Positions 23,482-34,952 are shown, numbered from the stretch's first letter. The stretch is DNA of 64,000 nt from Hymenopus coronatus (GCA_030762935.1 CM060886.1:33465509-33529508); one strand, 5' to 3'. A program made the numbers and translations. The notes: generated by a model from the sequence alone, not told the origin.

Positions 23482-24083
23482 ACGAGGGCCGTTTTTTTCA
23501 ACCACCGATAGGCTATAAATAAAAGAAAAGTTCATAGAAAACAATTATTTTATTACTAAAAGTTTTGTACACTTATGGTTACATTTCAACATATTCACAA
23601 ACGACACCAAACGAAGATATGAATGGACCTTGTTGGTCATACCGTACATGATACGTGAATATAATTTTCAGTTCTATATTCGGCACATACAAAAACTGCC
23701 ATAAAATCATCATGGATTAGGCAGTCGTATATAGCCAAATGGTATGTGCCTGGCCCACTCCAAGAGAGATGCCGGTTGGTAGCGAAGGTCCCAGTCCCGT
23801 GGTGTAGAGGTGGTTTGATAGACACGCCGGCGCGACACAGGTCACCTTAATAATGGAAAACGTAGCATATAGGTTTTGTTATGTGTTTCATATAACACGT
23901 TCTGAGGTTGTTTTCGTGGTGTATGACAACCATTTTTCCTTCGCTGCCTAATCCCATATGTGTGCGATTTTTAAACACACACAAAACTTTAAATAGAAGA
24001 GTTTGATAGTTGCGACATCAGGTTTCGGATAAGTCAAAGTGTAAGCTCATCTTCGTTTGGTGTCGTTTTGAAACGGCCTGTAT
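23482..24083. mobile_element. Candidate mariner-type non-autonomous element
   Basis: The left edge ACGAGGGCCGTTT and right edge AAACGGCCTGTAT are imperfect inverted repeats, each next to a TA dinucleotide, as in Tc1/mariner insertions. Inside, AAACGACACCAAACGAAGAT (23599-23618) is exactly inverted at 24049-24068. No frame with transposase motifs was found in the 430 bases between them. Probably a deleted or composite element; a capture of unrelated sequence is possible. Confidence 0.5.
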
Positions 24084-26737
24084 AACATAACTAATAGTGG
24101 CAACAAAGACCATTCAGGAGATGGTCCTTAAGGACTAAGATTTGTGCCGCTACAATTCCGGACATCTATGGTTGGCATTGCTATCATTACCTTAGTCTTT
24201 CGGTGAAGACTGGGTGTTAATTTTCCGCTAGTTGTAACCTCGTTCCAATAGTTGCTTCACTACCAAAGATATTTAGTTCTATGCTAAATTTCAACAACTC
24301 ACAATCGGGAAGGAGAGAGTAATAAGGAATATCTCATACCGATTTCCACGAGTATCGGGGTTCTCGTTGAGTTTTAGTAAATACACGAGTCTTGCGCCTG
24401 TCCTGTCGGATTTGGGAACTCGTTTATTATTTTCAATTCATACCTGTCGTCTGACAACTCCCCTCGGCAGGTGTTGGCAGCGATTTCTCTATTTTGTAGT
24501 ATCTCAGGGCGTGATCCATTTCCAGAAACCGGAAATGGCGTTAAAAGTGGTCTCAGCGATGACAAAAAGAAATAATCAAGTCGGTTTTTCGTGACTTTAC
24601 ACATTATTAATTTATTCATCACGAATAAATGATTCCCTAACCCTGCAGTCAGACACAGAACAAGCCACATATTTTATAAACGATATCGCGACGTCTCCTG
24701 CGCGTCGCGTACTTCGTTATTTCACTTTACTCTCCGATGTATTAAACTTTTCTAAGTCCCGAATGGGCTATAAACTTACCAGGTTGACGTCGCCTTCTAG
24801 AGTGATCTCTTCGCTACTTTTCAGAATCGGACATCTCGCCAAATGTATCCTCACTTTTAAAATTTTAGTTACTTTTCCAGAATTACAACCCTTGCCATAC
24901 GTACATTATTTCCCCCAATATTTCAAATATTCTGGTTTCATTGCTCCGCCAAATCTTACGGTTACACATATTAGTTTTTTTTCTTACGGTTTTTCCAGAG
25001 AATCATAACGGTACAAGTGTGCAATTTTCATCTCTTCTGAGATGCAATAAGCCCATTCCTTACAGCTGGACACATTTTTGAGCACCCATGTATCAAATTT
25101 CCGTTAACTTTTGTGCTCGCACCTATCCTTCTTAAACACGCTTTCTGGCAGCAAAATATCAGTCAGTTACATTTTCTTATTCTAACCCTATTCCCCCCAT
25201 ATATGCCTATATATATAAAGTTCTTACGAATTCATATTTATAATTATTTCAATTAAATATCTTATTTCTTTCTTTCATTATATATTTGTCTCTTATTTTC
25301 CAGTCTTATAAGACGGTTTCAATATATGCACGATTGTATTTATAATTAAGGATTGTTGAAGTGTAAAAATCTTCTATATCCATTGTATAACATTTCGAAA
25401 AGAATATGACATACATCCTTACATAATAAATTGATTTATACAGAAAATAACTTGAAGAATAGAGAATTACATAGCTTTACCAAGCTTCAACTGGTAAAGC
25501 TTGCATACAACAACTAATATTTTGTTAAACACGGTTAAATAAAAAGCAACTAACGCGTAAGCTTCTATGTTTCCCGCAAATCATAATGTTTCATCTATAT
25601 GTTGTTTAGTCTTATGCCTTTTAGTTTATGTTTCTCAGTCTTTCACTCAGTCTTCTGAAAGATAATCCTTCTTAAGTACCGGAGGACTCCAAATGTTTTT
25701 TCCTACTAAATTTGGATCTCGAGGTTTTAATTAGTATATCCTCCTCTACTTATAATAAGCAGACACCGCAAAGTAAAATAAACAGGAAATTATCTGCTTT
25801 CATTGCCTCGTTGGATACTAATTTACTTATATTCAAAATCATAATCTAGCCAAATAAAAGGTTTATTATAAGTTGCAGTATAAAACAAATTTGTTTTAAA
25901 ATGTTTGCTTTTCTTCTATTGATACAGTATTGAAACACAGAGCATGTTGATAACAGACTCATTTCTGAACCAGGTACTGAAAGTCAGTCCTGATAATTCT
26001 GATTTTAACCAGTAGTGAAGCGTTCAGTGAATCCGTGATGCTCAAAACGACGGCGACATCGATTTCCACTGCAAGTAAAACTTGTGCACTATTATTTTCA
26101 GTTCGTGTATTCTACAAGCTAAAACAATACATGTCGCAATACGGAATTATAGTTATTTATAAGAGGGAAATGAAGTACATTAAAAAGGGAAAAATATACA
26201 TTCGAAGTGGTCAGGGAAGAAACATTGTGAAACACATCGAAAAATGTAAAGCCAGATTTTTCTAAGGTGCGAATGTGTCCAGTGCACCAATTGGCAAGAG
26301 GGACTCGAATAAAAGGGGGTCAAATGTTCATCGCCCAATGGTGGCCCTGACCAAGGGGTAAAAGCAACGGAATTTGTACTGGCCGAAAGAAGACACACAC
26401 TTGCTGTGAGGGACGCGATAAAATAAGACTTGCTATTCGATTCAATGGTGGAGGGACGAACTGGCTATGTACAGAAGTTACAAAAACAGTGTCAGTAATT
26501 TAGTAATAAGGGATGGTATGCGCGGTTGCATGAATAGTAGTTGAAAGGGGGAGGAGAACTTGGAGGAATTCGTGAGTGTTCGACGGCAGATAATATTCAA
26601 AGATAATAAATAAATGAGCACAACAGTAATCTGAACACAAAGCAAACCACTTTTGTCTTAACACCACCCATGAGAAAGATTCCATGTTGACATATCACAA
26701 TTCCACACAAGTCCTTAATCTTCCGAACATCACACGG
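24084..26737. other. Longest stretch with no recognised element
   Basis: About 2.65 kb with no family R and no SINE. Open frames are up to 98 codons (24374-24670, minus) without recognised motifs. One hairpin is noted at 25473-25501. If a host exon exists in this window, this is the most repeat-poor place for it, but nothing positive supports one. Confidence 0.4.
25473..25501. other. Perfect 10-bp hairpin
   Basis: AGCTTTACCA and TGGTAAAGCT separated by nine bases (AGCTTCAAC). No function inferred. Confidence 0.6.
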
Positions 26738-26790
26738 ATTTCGAACCTGGTACCCTTTTACCAACCTATAACGCGTTACAAAGCTTGTCA
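26738..26790 (-). mobile_element. tRNA-like SINE head, weak
   Basis: The minus strand reads AGGTTGGTAAAAGGGTACCA, then GGTTCGAAATCCGTG, the last resembling a B box. The A box is poor. Could be a SINE fragment or chance. Confidence 0.3.
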
Positions 26791-26927
26791 GACATTGATG
26801 CATGTCCCTAACTGTTTTTAGTCTTGAGACAACATACACCATCTCAGTTATTATACCTGTCACGAATTAAAAGTGTACGGAGATTCGTATGCATTATTAG
26901 AAAATGAAAATATTGGAAAATGTAAAA

Positions 26928-27645
26928 ATATTTTACATCTCTGCACCAAATTATTGTTAAAAAGCTTATGCTTCTATTTACTTCATGCTAATTGAGAAAA
27001 ATTAGCAGATACAGTCTTATTACTTGCTTCCTTGTAATTAGAAGGAAATAAGAGAGTACATAGGTTAAAGTGATTGTCAAAAGCTGGTTGGTATGTGACT
27101 GAAGTACCTTTATTTGTATGGACAGCAGTTGAAAAATTCCTGTGTGAAAAAAATATTAAGTTTTTTAAGGCTGCAACCAACAATAAAGTCTATCTCAAAA
27201 ATGACCAACTCCACGAAAAAAATATTTCTTATGGTTTACCAGTTATGCAAAATTCTATAAAATTCATTCAAAATTAATAGGTCTTTGGAGACTTCCCTAA
27301 AAATTCAATTTTATTTGGCATGTAAATATCTTAAATATAAGATATTTTACTCAAAATCGTTACAGCCATTTTTGAGGAAACTAAAATTTTCGGAATTTTT
27401 TCATGCAAAGGGTAGTTTTGTGTGGGGGGGGGAGTTCTTGAAAATCTTCGTTTCGCATCCTTGAATGATACAAACTTAAAATACCAAATTTGGTATTTAA
27501 TATTCCTTTCATTTTTGAGCAATGCTGTCCACACACATATACACAAACACACAGGGAATTTTTTTCCAATTTTTTTTTTTGCATTCCGGGAAACCCAAAA
27601 CATGTATTTCCGGTGAAATCTCGGTATCGACGTTTTGGGTGGAAA
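26928..27645 (-). repeat. Family R copy R13, left end missing
   Basis: From TTACATCTCTGCACC through GTATTTCCGGTGAAATCTCG to TTTTGGGTGGAAAAC, where it meets R14. The terminal palindrome is absent. Confidence 0.85.
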
Positions 27646-28414
27646 ACACCTCTATAAAATATCCATAAAAAGTCTTTTTGGAAAAAGGTCTATGTGTGTG
27701 TGTGTGTGTCTGTGTGTGTATGTGTGTCTGGACAGTATAGTTCAAAAACAAAAAGACCGTTAAATACCAAACATGGTATTTAAGTTTAGCATCTTCCGGG
27801 GATGTGATATGAAGATTTTTCAAGAAAATCCCCCACCCTCAATTACCCTTTACATGGGAAAAATTTCGAAAACTTTTATTTTCTCAAAGATGGCTTAAAC
27901 GATTTTGATTAATGTCGTATATTAAAGATATTTAAATGACAGATAAGATCTATATCTTGAATTTTCTGGAAATAGCTTCTGAAGACATGTTTAATTTTGG
28001 ATAAATTTTTGCGGAATTTTGCATAATAGGTAAACCATAAGAAACATACAAAAACTTACTTAATAGAAAATTTAGAACTCGTTAAAACACACAGTTTACG
28101 TTATATACATTTTTTTTCGTGGAGTTGATCGTTTTTTAGATATTCCTTGTTATTAGTTTCTATTATAAAATAATAATTTTCTCATGCGGAAATTTGTCAA
28201 CTTCTGTCCATAAAAAACTTCTATCAAATAGCAACCAGCTTTTGACTATCACTGTAACCTATGGCACTCCTTAAGGAAGCAAGTAATAAGACTATTTCGA
28301 CCAATTTCTTCTCAATTAGCATGAAGTAAACAGAAGAATAAGTTTTTAAACAATGGTTTGTTGTAGAGATGTAGAGAAACTCATATAATGAAACACATCA
28401 GATTATTTAACCAA
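27646..28414 (+). repeat. Family R copy R14, left end missing
   Basis: Starts within the ATCCATAAAAAGTC segment, continues through an expanded TGTG tract (27692-27730), and ends at GTAGAGAAACTCATATAATG. It is joined head-to-head with R13, and both copies lack the same terminal 80 bases. Confidence 0.85.
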
Positions 28415-28911
28415 AGTAATTTTCTTGAAATGTGACACACTTAATAAGACGAAATAAAGAAATGTCGGCACAGAATCTGAAAGTTCAAATATTTCTCAGA
28501 TAATAACATTTTAATGTACACTTTAAGCTTATTTTTGAAGGTATTGTTCTTAATGTATCATATAGTTTGATGCATTTAATTGGTTTAAGAAATTTCACAT
28601 TTCTTTCGTCAATAGTATGTGTATTCTTTGTTGTCAGACCTCAGGTCATAGAGCATTAAATGTACATCCAATATTTTCTTCTTCTACTTCATGAATATAC
28701 TTCAAAGTATGATCCGCATCTAAGATTATCTCCCCATTACAATCTTGGTCTTCCTCCTGATGTTCTGCCTCTTGGGATGTAAAGAAACGCTTGTTTCACT
28801 ACCCTTTTGATGTTCATTCTTTCGATATAGCTGTGCCATTGTTGTTTCATGTAAACTGATTTTTAATTGACCTTTCATATCTTTCTTGTGTATATGATCT
28901 CTTGAAGTAGG
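28415..28911. other. No recognised element
   Basis: A minus-strand frame of 62 codons (28726-28914) is Lys/Arg/Gln-rich. It may be retrotransposon-derived but has no decisive motif. Confidence 0.35.
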
Positions 28912-29038
28912 CACTTACAACATTGTAAGTCGCATTGGGGTTTGTCATCTCATATTAATTTGAGATAACCTATCTCTTTGGGTTTACCGGGAAACATGCG
29001 AGTCAGTTCAGAAATTTATTTTTGCGCCGACATGTTGC
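28912..29038 (+). mobile_element. SINE-B, 5' part only
   Basis: ACTTACAACATTGTAAGT palindrome, TTAATTTGAGATAACC, GGGTTTACCGGGAAACATGC and GCGCCGACATGTTGC. It stops just before the tRNA-like region, where R15 begins. The upstream part of SINE-B thus exists apart from the tRNA-like module. Confidence 0.75.
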
Positions 29039-29372
29039 TACTTTCTGTATAGTGCATAGAGAAGATACTGCACTCCCCCCAAAACTTCGATACCGAGATT
29101 TCATCGGAAATACATGTTTTGGGTACCCCTTGAATCCAAAAAAAGACATTTTTGGAAAAAGGTCCGTGTATGATTGTCTACGTGTGTATCTGTGGACAAC
29201 ATAACACAAAAACGAAAAGTCCGTTAAATACCAAAATTGGTATTTAAGTCCAAGGATGCGATACGAAGATTTAAAAAAATAAATAAATAAACCCACCTCC
29301 AACTACCCTGAATATGGAAAAAAATTTGAAAATTTTGATCTTCTCAAAAATGGCTCTAACGATTTTGATTTA
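29036..29372 (+). repeat. Family R fragment R15 (left third)
   Basis: Starts CTACTTTCTGTATAGTGCAT (half of the terminal palindrome lost) and ends after AAAAATGGCTCTAACGATTT. Confidence 0.82.
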
Positions 29373-29622
29373 AAAAGTAATAATTGATGAAATATTTTAA
29401 TCACAGAAATTGAGAAATATAATCCTAATTTCCTTAATAAACAAGGAATAAATAAGTAAACTTAGAAAGGATACATCTGTTCACTTTAAAAGTTTGGTCT
29501 CGTATTTTAAATAGTTTTTGAGATAACTGATAATGAATTTAATGTTGGTGGGATAGAAATATTTATGTCACCTTAAAAATTTTTAACACGTTTAAATTAA
29601 ATGGATCGATGGAAGAAACCTT
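29373..29622. other. No recognised element
   Basis: Short AT-rich spacer between R15 and R16. Confidence 0.35.
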
Positions 29623-30506
29623 GAAAAAAATCTGATGTGTACAATTCACATGACTTTCTCTACATCTTTGCAACAAGTTATTGTTAAAAAGATTATGCTT
29701 CTATTTATTTCATGCTAATCGAGAAAAATTAGCAGAAATAGTCTTATTACTTGCTTCCCTGTAAGTAGAAGCGAAATAAGGAAGTACCATAGGTTAAAGT
29801 GATAGTCAAAAGCTGGTTGCTATGTGACTGAAGTTCTTTGGTTTGTATGGACAGGAGTTGGCAAATTCCTGTATACAAAAAGTATAAGTTTTTCATAGAT
29901 GAAACCAAAAACAAGGAAAATCTCAAAAACAATCAACTCCACGAAAAAAAGTTATATGACATAAATGGTGTGTTTTAACATGCTCTGCAGTTTTTGGTGT
30001 GGTAAGTTTTTGTTTATATCTTACGGTTTAGCAGTTAAGCAAAATTCCCATAAAATCCATCCAGAATAAGGTAGTCTTCAGAGGCTAATCCCAGAAAAGT
30101 CAAGATATACACTTTATGTCAGGTAAATATCCTTAAAATATGAAATTTTAATCAAAATCTTTAGAGCCGTTTTTGAGAAAATCAAAAGTTTCCTAAAAAA
30201 AGTTCCATGCAAAGGGTAGTTGGGGGTGGAGGAATTTTCTTGAAAATCTTTGAGTCGCATCCTTCGAAAATACCAAACTTAAGCACCAAGTTTGGTAGTT
30301 AACGTTCTTTTCGTTTTTTGAGCTATACTGTCAACACACACACATACACACCCACGCGCGCGCGGTCCTTTTTCCAAAAAATGCTTTTTTTTGGATTCAG
30401 GGGGACTCAAAACATGCATTTCCGATGAAATCTCGGTGTCGAATTTTTGGGTGGAATGCAATATCTTCTCTATACACTATGTACATAGTACGTGTAGAGA
30501 AAGTAA
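29623..30506 (-). repeat. Family R copy R16, full length
   Basis: From AAAAATCTGATGTGTACAAT to CTATGTACATAGTACGTG and TAGAGAAAGTAAA. The internal tract is CACACACATACACACCCACG followed by CGCGCGCG. Confidence 0.92.
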
Positions 30507-30647
30507 AAAGAAAGCAAACAAAAAACGCCTTAAGTAACACTGCTAAAAAGTAAAAGTCAAAGGTGGTAGAAAATTATGTGTGGTAGTAATAAATGAAGAA
30601 CATTTCTATACGTGTTAGCGATTTTAAATGTAATCTGTATAGTACAT

Positions 30648-31322
30648 ACGAGGGTTGGGGTAAAAGTCATGGCAAGTGGTTTTTTTCCTGTGGATATATG
30701 AACGAATCGCAAGCGTATATGTGTCGTGTGGAATTTCTACACGCATAATGTGTATACAGAACAACAGATGGCTCTGTGATAGCTGGTAGTAGCGCATCGA
30801 GGGCTGTGAAATCAGTCATTTGGTGAGTGTCGTGCGAGATGGAAGTAATCCGTGTAAGCAGTGCGCTTACATTAAAATAGTCGTTCTCTGAGGGAGAAAT
30901 GCGATAGAATGTCACAGTGAATTAGTGGAAGCTCTTGGCAACAATGCCCTACCATATCGTACAGTAGTACGGTGGGTAGAAAAGTTTCAACAAGGACGTT
31001 TGTCAACCAGCGATGAGCAAACTTCGGGCGACCTGTACAATGTGCGGACCGACGTGGCAGCGTGTGGTGACAATAGCAGGGGACTACTTTGAGGGTGTTT
31101 AGGTCCAGGTTTGTCATGTCAACTGTTGTCACTCTTTTGCATCGTGAAGACCATATTGCCCTGTACACTACCGTTATAAATTAGTGTGTTACGATGTTCA
31201 GTGTTATTAATTGTCCACACATGTAGTTAACACCTTGTCCTTTCATTTGTATATGTCACATTTTCCAACCGGACTGGTATCTTCAAGAAAATAGTTTCCA
31301 TGACTTTTGCTCCAACCCTCGT
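30648..31322 (+). mobile_element. Deleted mariner element, 675 bp
   Basis: Terminal inverted repeats of about 28 bases: the left begins ACGAGGGTTGGGGTAAAAGT, and the complement of the right begins ACGAGGGTTGGAGCAAAAGT. They differ at a few sites. Autonomous mariners are about 1.3 kb, so roughly half is missing. The interior keeps only the N-terminal part of the transposase and a 3' untranslated remnant. Flanking TA duplication is present at the left (CATA before CGAGGG) but not clear at the right. Confidence 0.85.
30898..31092 (+). pseudogene. Mariner transposase N-terminal fragment
   Basis: An open frame of 64 codons reads AIECHSELVEALGNNALPYR, then TVVRWVEKFQQGRLSTSDEQ, and decays into a stop at 31090. 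This is the helix-turn-helix DNA-binding region of a mariner-type transposase (a 'Y-R-T-V-x-R-W-V-x-x-F-x-x-G-R' core). The likely initiator ATG is upstream at 30839 in another frame, followed by a stop and a frameshift. The DDD catalytic domain has been deleted, so the element cannot move itself, though the intact TIRs could still be recognised in trans. Confidence in the family is high; subfamily not assigned. Confidence 0.8.
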
Positions 31323-31969
31323 TTTTATTTCGGGCGGATAACACTTGTGGAGTTATATTCGACAAAATATGGTGTTAACGCTCGGTTTATGGTCGCCCAC
31401 ATTGAATGCTATTTTCCTCGGTGCTTTGATATGACCACTAAGTTGCAATAGAGGTTTCTTGGTCGCGCGAATGTCCTCTGTTATAGCAGCTTAACGCTTG
31501 TAACGTTTTTCCTTGCCATTCTCCATTACGGAAGCTCATTTCCTAAGGGAACTTGCTGATTTTGAATGCTTCTCGCGGTTTGGAGGAGAAGATCCACTTT
31601 ATAAAGACAAGATAACGGAAAAGACGGTCTCGAGGAACAGGAAGAGCTGGAATACCCACAAAAACCAAGACATGGTAAGACAAGTGACGAGCAGAGGAGA
31701 CGTGCTTTATCTCTTCGGATCATTCCTCTCTCGCCGTTAATGGTGTGCAGTCTTAGCTTTCCATTAGCTGCTGCAATGTAATATGCATATGTATGTACTT
31801 CATTTGATCATGGTTTGTAAAGGAAGGTTCATTATTCAAGTTGGCTTGTTTCTGTACAAGAATAAAGGTTGTAATCAATTATGTTAAATGCACATTTTAT
31901 ACAAGGAGATTAAATTAACTTGTTTTAGAAACCACTTGTTTAAACGAGTGCTAATAATATTCAGAGATT
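31323..31969. other. No recognised element
   Basis: Contains a 75-codon + frame (31513-31740) with no recognised domain. Otherwise AT-rich and unassigned. Confidence 0.35.
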
Positions 31970-32232
31970 AATTGTTTTTTCACATAAGCCGTGTGTAGGA
32001 CAGGAGTTGGATAGGTAGAGTCAGACTGAAAAATTAAATACCATAGCTGGAATTTGAACCACGATTCTCCCTATATCTAGCCGGTTGCTCTGCCACTGAG
32101 CTACTATGGCAAAATGCCGGCAGAGCATTGAATTTCTCAACTGACTCGCATGTTTCCTGGAAAATCACAAGGTGTTCTCAAATTATTTTGACACGATAAC
32201 CACAATGGGAATTACAATGTTGCAAGTACTTG
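31970..32232 (-). mobile_element. SINE-B copy, full length
   Basis: The + strand shows the complement in full: ATTAATTGTTTTTTCACATA and AAGCCGTGTGTAGGACAGGA (3' end), AATTTGAACCACGATTCTCC (B box), GCTCTGCCACTGAGCTACTA (A box). It then continues ATGCCGGCAGAGCATTGAAT, CGCATGTTTCCTGG, CTCAAATTATTTTGACA and TTACAATGTTGCAAGTA. It is the clean reference for SINE-B, with the minisatellite precursor present once. Confidence 0.88.
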
Positions 32233-32261
32233 CTAGTCATACGGTTTTCTTATACATTTTA

Positions 32262-32566
32262 CCGTTTTCAAAATACTCGTTATTGCTATTTTCAATGTTA
32301 AACTACCTAACTTTTCTCAATTGGGACCATGCAAAGCGAACCGAACCCCATTTGTTTAACATAGCGAGTAGCTTTTATAAGATTTGACTATCGCTTTAGT
32401 CTAATGCATTTCCTTATTTCCCTTCTACTTACAATGAAGAAAGTAATAAAACTATTTCTGCTAGTGTTCATCTCGATTAGCTTGAAGTAGATAAAACAAC
32501 GGTCCCTTGTAAGAATAGTTTGTACATGGAACAGCTAGAGAAAGTTATATCAGATAGTTTTTTGTT
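32262..32566 (+). repeat. Family R fragment R17 (right third)
   Basis: Diverged right part: CCTTATTTCCCTTCTACTTA, ATCTCGATTAGCTTGAAGTA and CTAGAGAAAGTTATATCAGA. It begins about 30 bases after SINE-B, which may have inserted at or near its edge. Confidence 0.7.
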
Positions 32567-32999
32567 ATTTTCGCATATTTCAAATCTATATTCTCCCATA
32601 AAATACAGCAGGGGTCTTACATGTCTTCCCAAAGCAATACAGAATATGTGTAATAAAACGTCTGGTTGGATTATGCATTAGATTTTAAAAAAAAAATATT
32701 TAGCATAATGATGCGTTGTTTATGCAGCTTTTTTTCCATTTTGTGGTTATAAAATAATTAAAAAATACTATCCATTATAGCAAAAATCACAATTTACGAA
32801 AAATGTTCCATTCAAAGGTAGTTTTGGATGGGGATTTTTTTTTTTTTTAAAGTTTTCGTGACACATCCTAAATAGCTACTGAACTTAAGTCAATTGGATT
32901 ATAAATTTTACGTTTTTAGTCAACCTTTTACTCTCACTCACACACACAAACGCACACATACACACACGCCTTTTTTCTAAAGAAAATAATGTGGTTCAG

Positions 33000-33087
33000 C
33001 CGGTCCCCATGACCACGCTACTCATGACTAGTTTTTTATTTATTTATTTATTTTGTTTTTCTGTATGATTACCGTTTTGCTGTTCCA

Positions 33088-33120
<33 letters not shown>

Positions 33121-33390
33121 CACATTTCAAAAACATATAAACACCCTTGCCCAAGGCAGGACACGAACCCACGATACCCTACGCTACGAAGCACCAAAGT
33201 TAGACATAGCTTTGGTGAATCGTGGTGAAGGGGGTCTTGGGGTCGAGCCCCGTCTTGGTCATGGGTGTTTGTGGCGTTTTTCTTTTTTTGAGTTCTCTCT
33301 AAGTCATTATCTCTCCAAATGGTCATTAGTTCATGCTTGAAGGCCAATATTGTGTACCTCAAAAGAAAGAAAGTAAGAAAATTTGGTTCA
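33000..33390. mobile_element. Composite SINE-like insertion with target duplication
   Basis: Flanked by GAAAATAATGTGGTTCAG on the left and GAAAATTTGGTTCAG on the right, a target-site duplication inside R18. It holds two B-box-like sites in opposite orientation: CACGAACCCACGATACC (minus) and GGGTCGAGCCCCG (plus). Between them lies the inverted pair CACGATACCCTACG / TGGTGAATCGTGG. Also present are a TTTA repeat and a CA repeat. Probably two inverted SINE copies or a 5'-inverted one. Confidence 0.6.
33089..33113. repeat. CA microsatellite, about 12 units
   Basis: Uninterrupted AC dinucleotide run followed by a short TA run. Confidence 0.9.
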
Positions 33391-33450
33391 GGGTACCTCA
33401 AACTATGTATTTCCAATGAAATCTGAACATCGAAGGGTAATGTTGCCGTA

Positions 33451-33877
33451 TAAGGGTCAGTTGGCTGCGTAACGTCAGGCAGTCAACCTTTACATCTGAA
33501 AGGTGCAATGTTCATTGTCGGTATTGCGTATATAGTTGGTATTGCGAAAAGGAGGGAAGGTAGCGCAGTCATACGGTAGTGTGGAAAGTATGAAATTTGC
33601 AATTAACAGTATATGCCTTAGGAAGCGTAACCATAGCAAGGCGGGGAAACCCAGAAATATATACAATGAGGCAGTGCATTCATAGAAAGGTGTCGGAAAC
33701 GCTGAAATATGCAATGATATGCGTCAGGGGGCGCATATACTGTTCTTCTGAATATCTCCTACTGTTCTCCTCCTCTTTCATATTTTCTTCAATGACAAAA
33801 CAGCCCTTTTTAAGGCTACCAATGACATAACTAAAGAGCAAGTAGATCTGGTTAGGCTGACCAGTTATTCTTACAAC

Positions 33878-33910
<33 letters not shown>

Positions 33911-34386
33911 TAATATATAATAATAATTTTTATTTACTACTAATGCTCCTGTTTTCATTAGAAAGAAACAAAGCAATCGATACTTCTTATTTAACAGTAG
34001 CTTTGTGTATTAAATTTCTCCATTTAACCCACAATATTACTTGATCAAACGTAATAAGAGCACCGCAATTGCAGTATGACATATATGGGGTTATCTTTAT
34101 GTTTTGATGAAATCGCCTTTAGCTAGCTCATATACCACATAAACTCAAATAATTAACATCTGCAATAAGTAGGATTAATTTAAGATGGCGTCGTCTGCTA
34201 GAATTACCACGCCCATCGGCTACGTCATATACCCGCCATTTAGTAACATATAACCGTGCTACTACTGCCATTTTGCGGCTATTAACCGGTTGCATTCCTT
34301 TGGCACTATGTGCTTAATTCTACAGTGGGTTTTCAATTTCTAAAATTGGTATGGTATTGCGGCATTGCGCGGCCAACTGACCCTTA
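33451..34386. mobile_element. TIR DNA element, 0.94 kb, inserted in R18
   Basis: The left end TAAGGGTCAGTTGGCTGCGT and the complement of the right end TAAGGGTCAGTTGGCCGCGC match over about 26 bases with four differences. With TA taken as the duplicated target, the element proper starts AGGGTCAGTTGGC. The host copy R18 resumes on both sides, which fixes the boundaries independently. The inside has no transposase frame, several GGTATTGCG motifs and an AAT microsatellite. Non-autonomous; superfamily unknown. Confidence 0.75.
33878..33925. repeat. AAT microsatellite
   Basis: About ten TAA units, then interrupted units ending in TAATAATTTT. Confidence 0.9.
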
Positions 34387-34435
34387 GATGGAATATGACA
34401 CTTTCCCTACTACCACACATAGTAGCTAAAGTAAA

Positions 34436-34605
34436 AATGTGTTAAATTCACGTGGCTTTCTCCATCCACAATGGTTTAGTTTTACACAGCTTCCACAAAC
34501 TATTTTTAGAAACTTTGCTTTTCTGTTTATTTCATGCTAATCGGGATAAATCTGTACAGAAATGTTTCATTACAGCATTTGTAGAAGGCACGACGCCACG
34601 GAGGA
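34436..34605 (-). repeat. Family R fragment R19 (right end)
   Basis: TGTGTTAAATTCACGTGGCT to ATTTCATGCTAATCGGGATA. Diverged and cut off after about 170 bases. Confidence 0.65.
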
Positions 34606-34952
34606 TAGAATTTTGATTTGTAAACCAAAGCAGATAAAAGGTTGGATGCTCATTTGAATATACTTATACCGCTAAGAACTAGTTCTCAAAACAGTTTCTC
34701 CATTCTTAAAACACGCAGGGGGTTTACAGAGTTATTGCGCAGATAGAGCATCATCACAAAAGGACAAGCTCTATGGTTTGAGTACAGACGTGGCAGTGGA
34801 TATTAAATTTAGTTCTCCAACTTCAGGTTACACGCAATCAGTGTGAAAGATCAAATTTTATTTGCCTGTCTCTTTTGGCAGTGTAGCTCAAAAATACTCA
34901 TTACAGGAGCTTATCCTCGGGAGTGCATTTCACTCTTGTCTTACACAGTATA
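34606..34952. other. No recognised element
   Basis: Unassigned spacer within an old R neighbourhood. Confidence 0.3.

Larger units (their letters stand above)
32795..34440 (-). repeat. Family R copy R18, split by two insertions
   Basis: Three collinear pieces: 32795-32999 (through the CACACA tract to ATGTGGTTCAG), 33383-33450 (GGTTCAGGGTACCTCAAACT to ATCGAAGGG), and 34387-34440 (GGAATATGACACTTTCCC to AAAGTAAAAATG). The gaps hold a SINE-like insertion and a TIR element, so both are younger than this copy. Confidence 0.75.

Noticed and set aside
24084..26737. Host exon in the repeat-poor stretch
   Set aside because: No open frame with coding-like features, no convincing splice-site pairs and no recognisable domain. 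Absence of repeats alone is not evidence.
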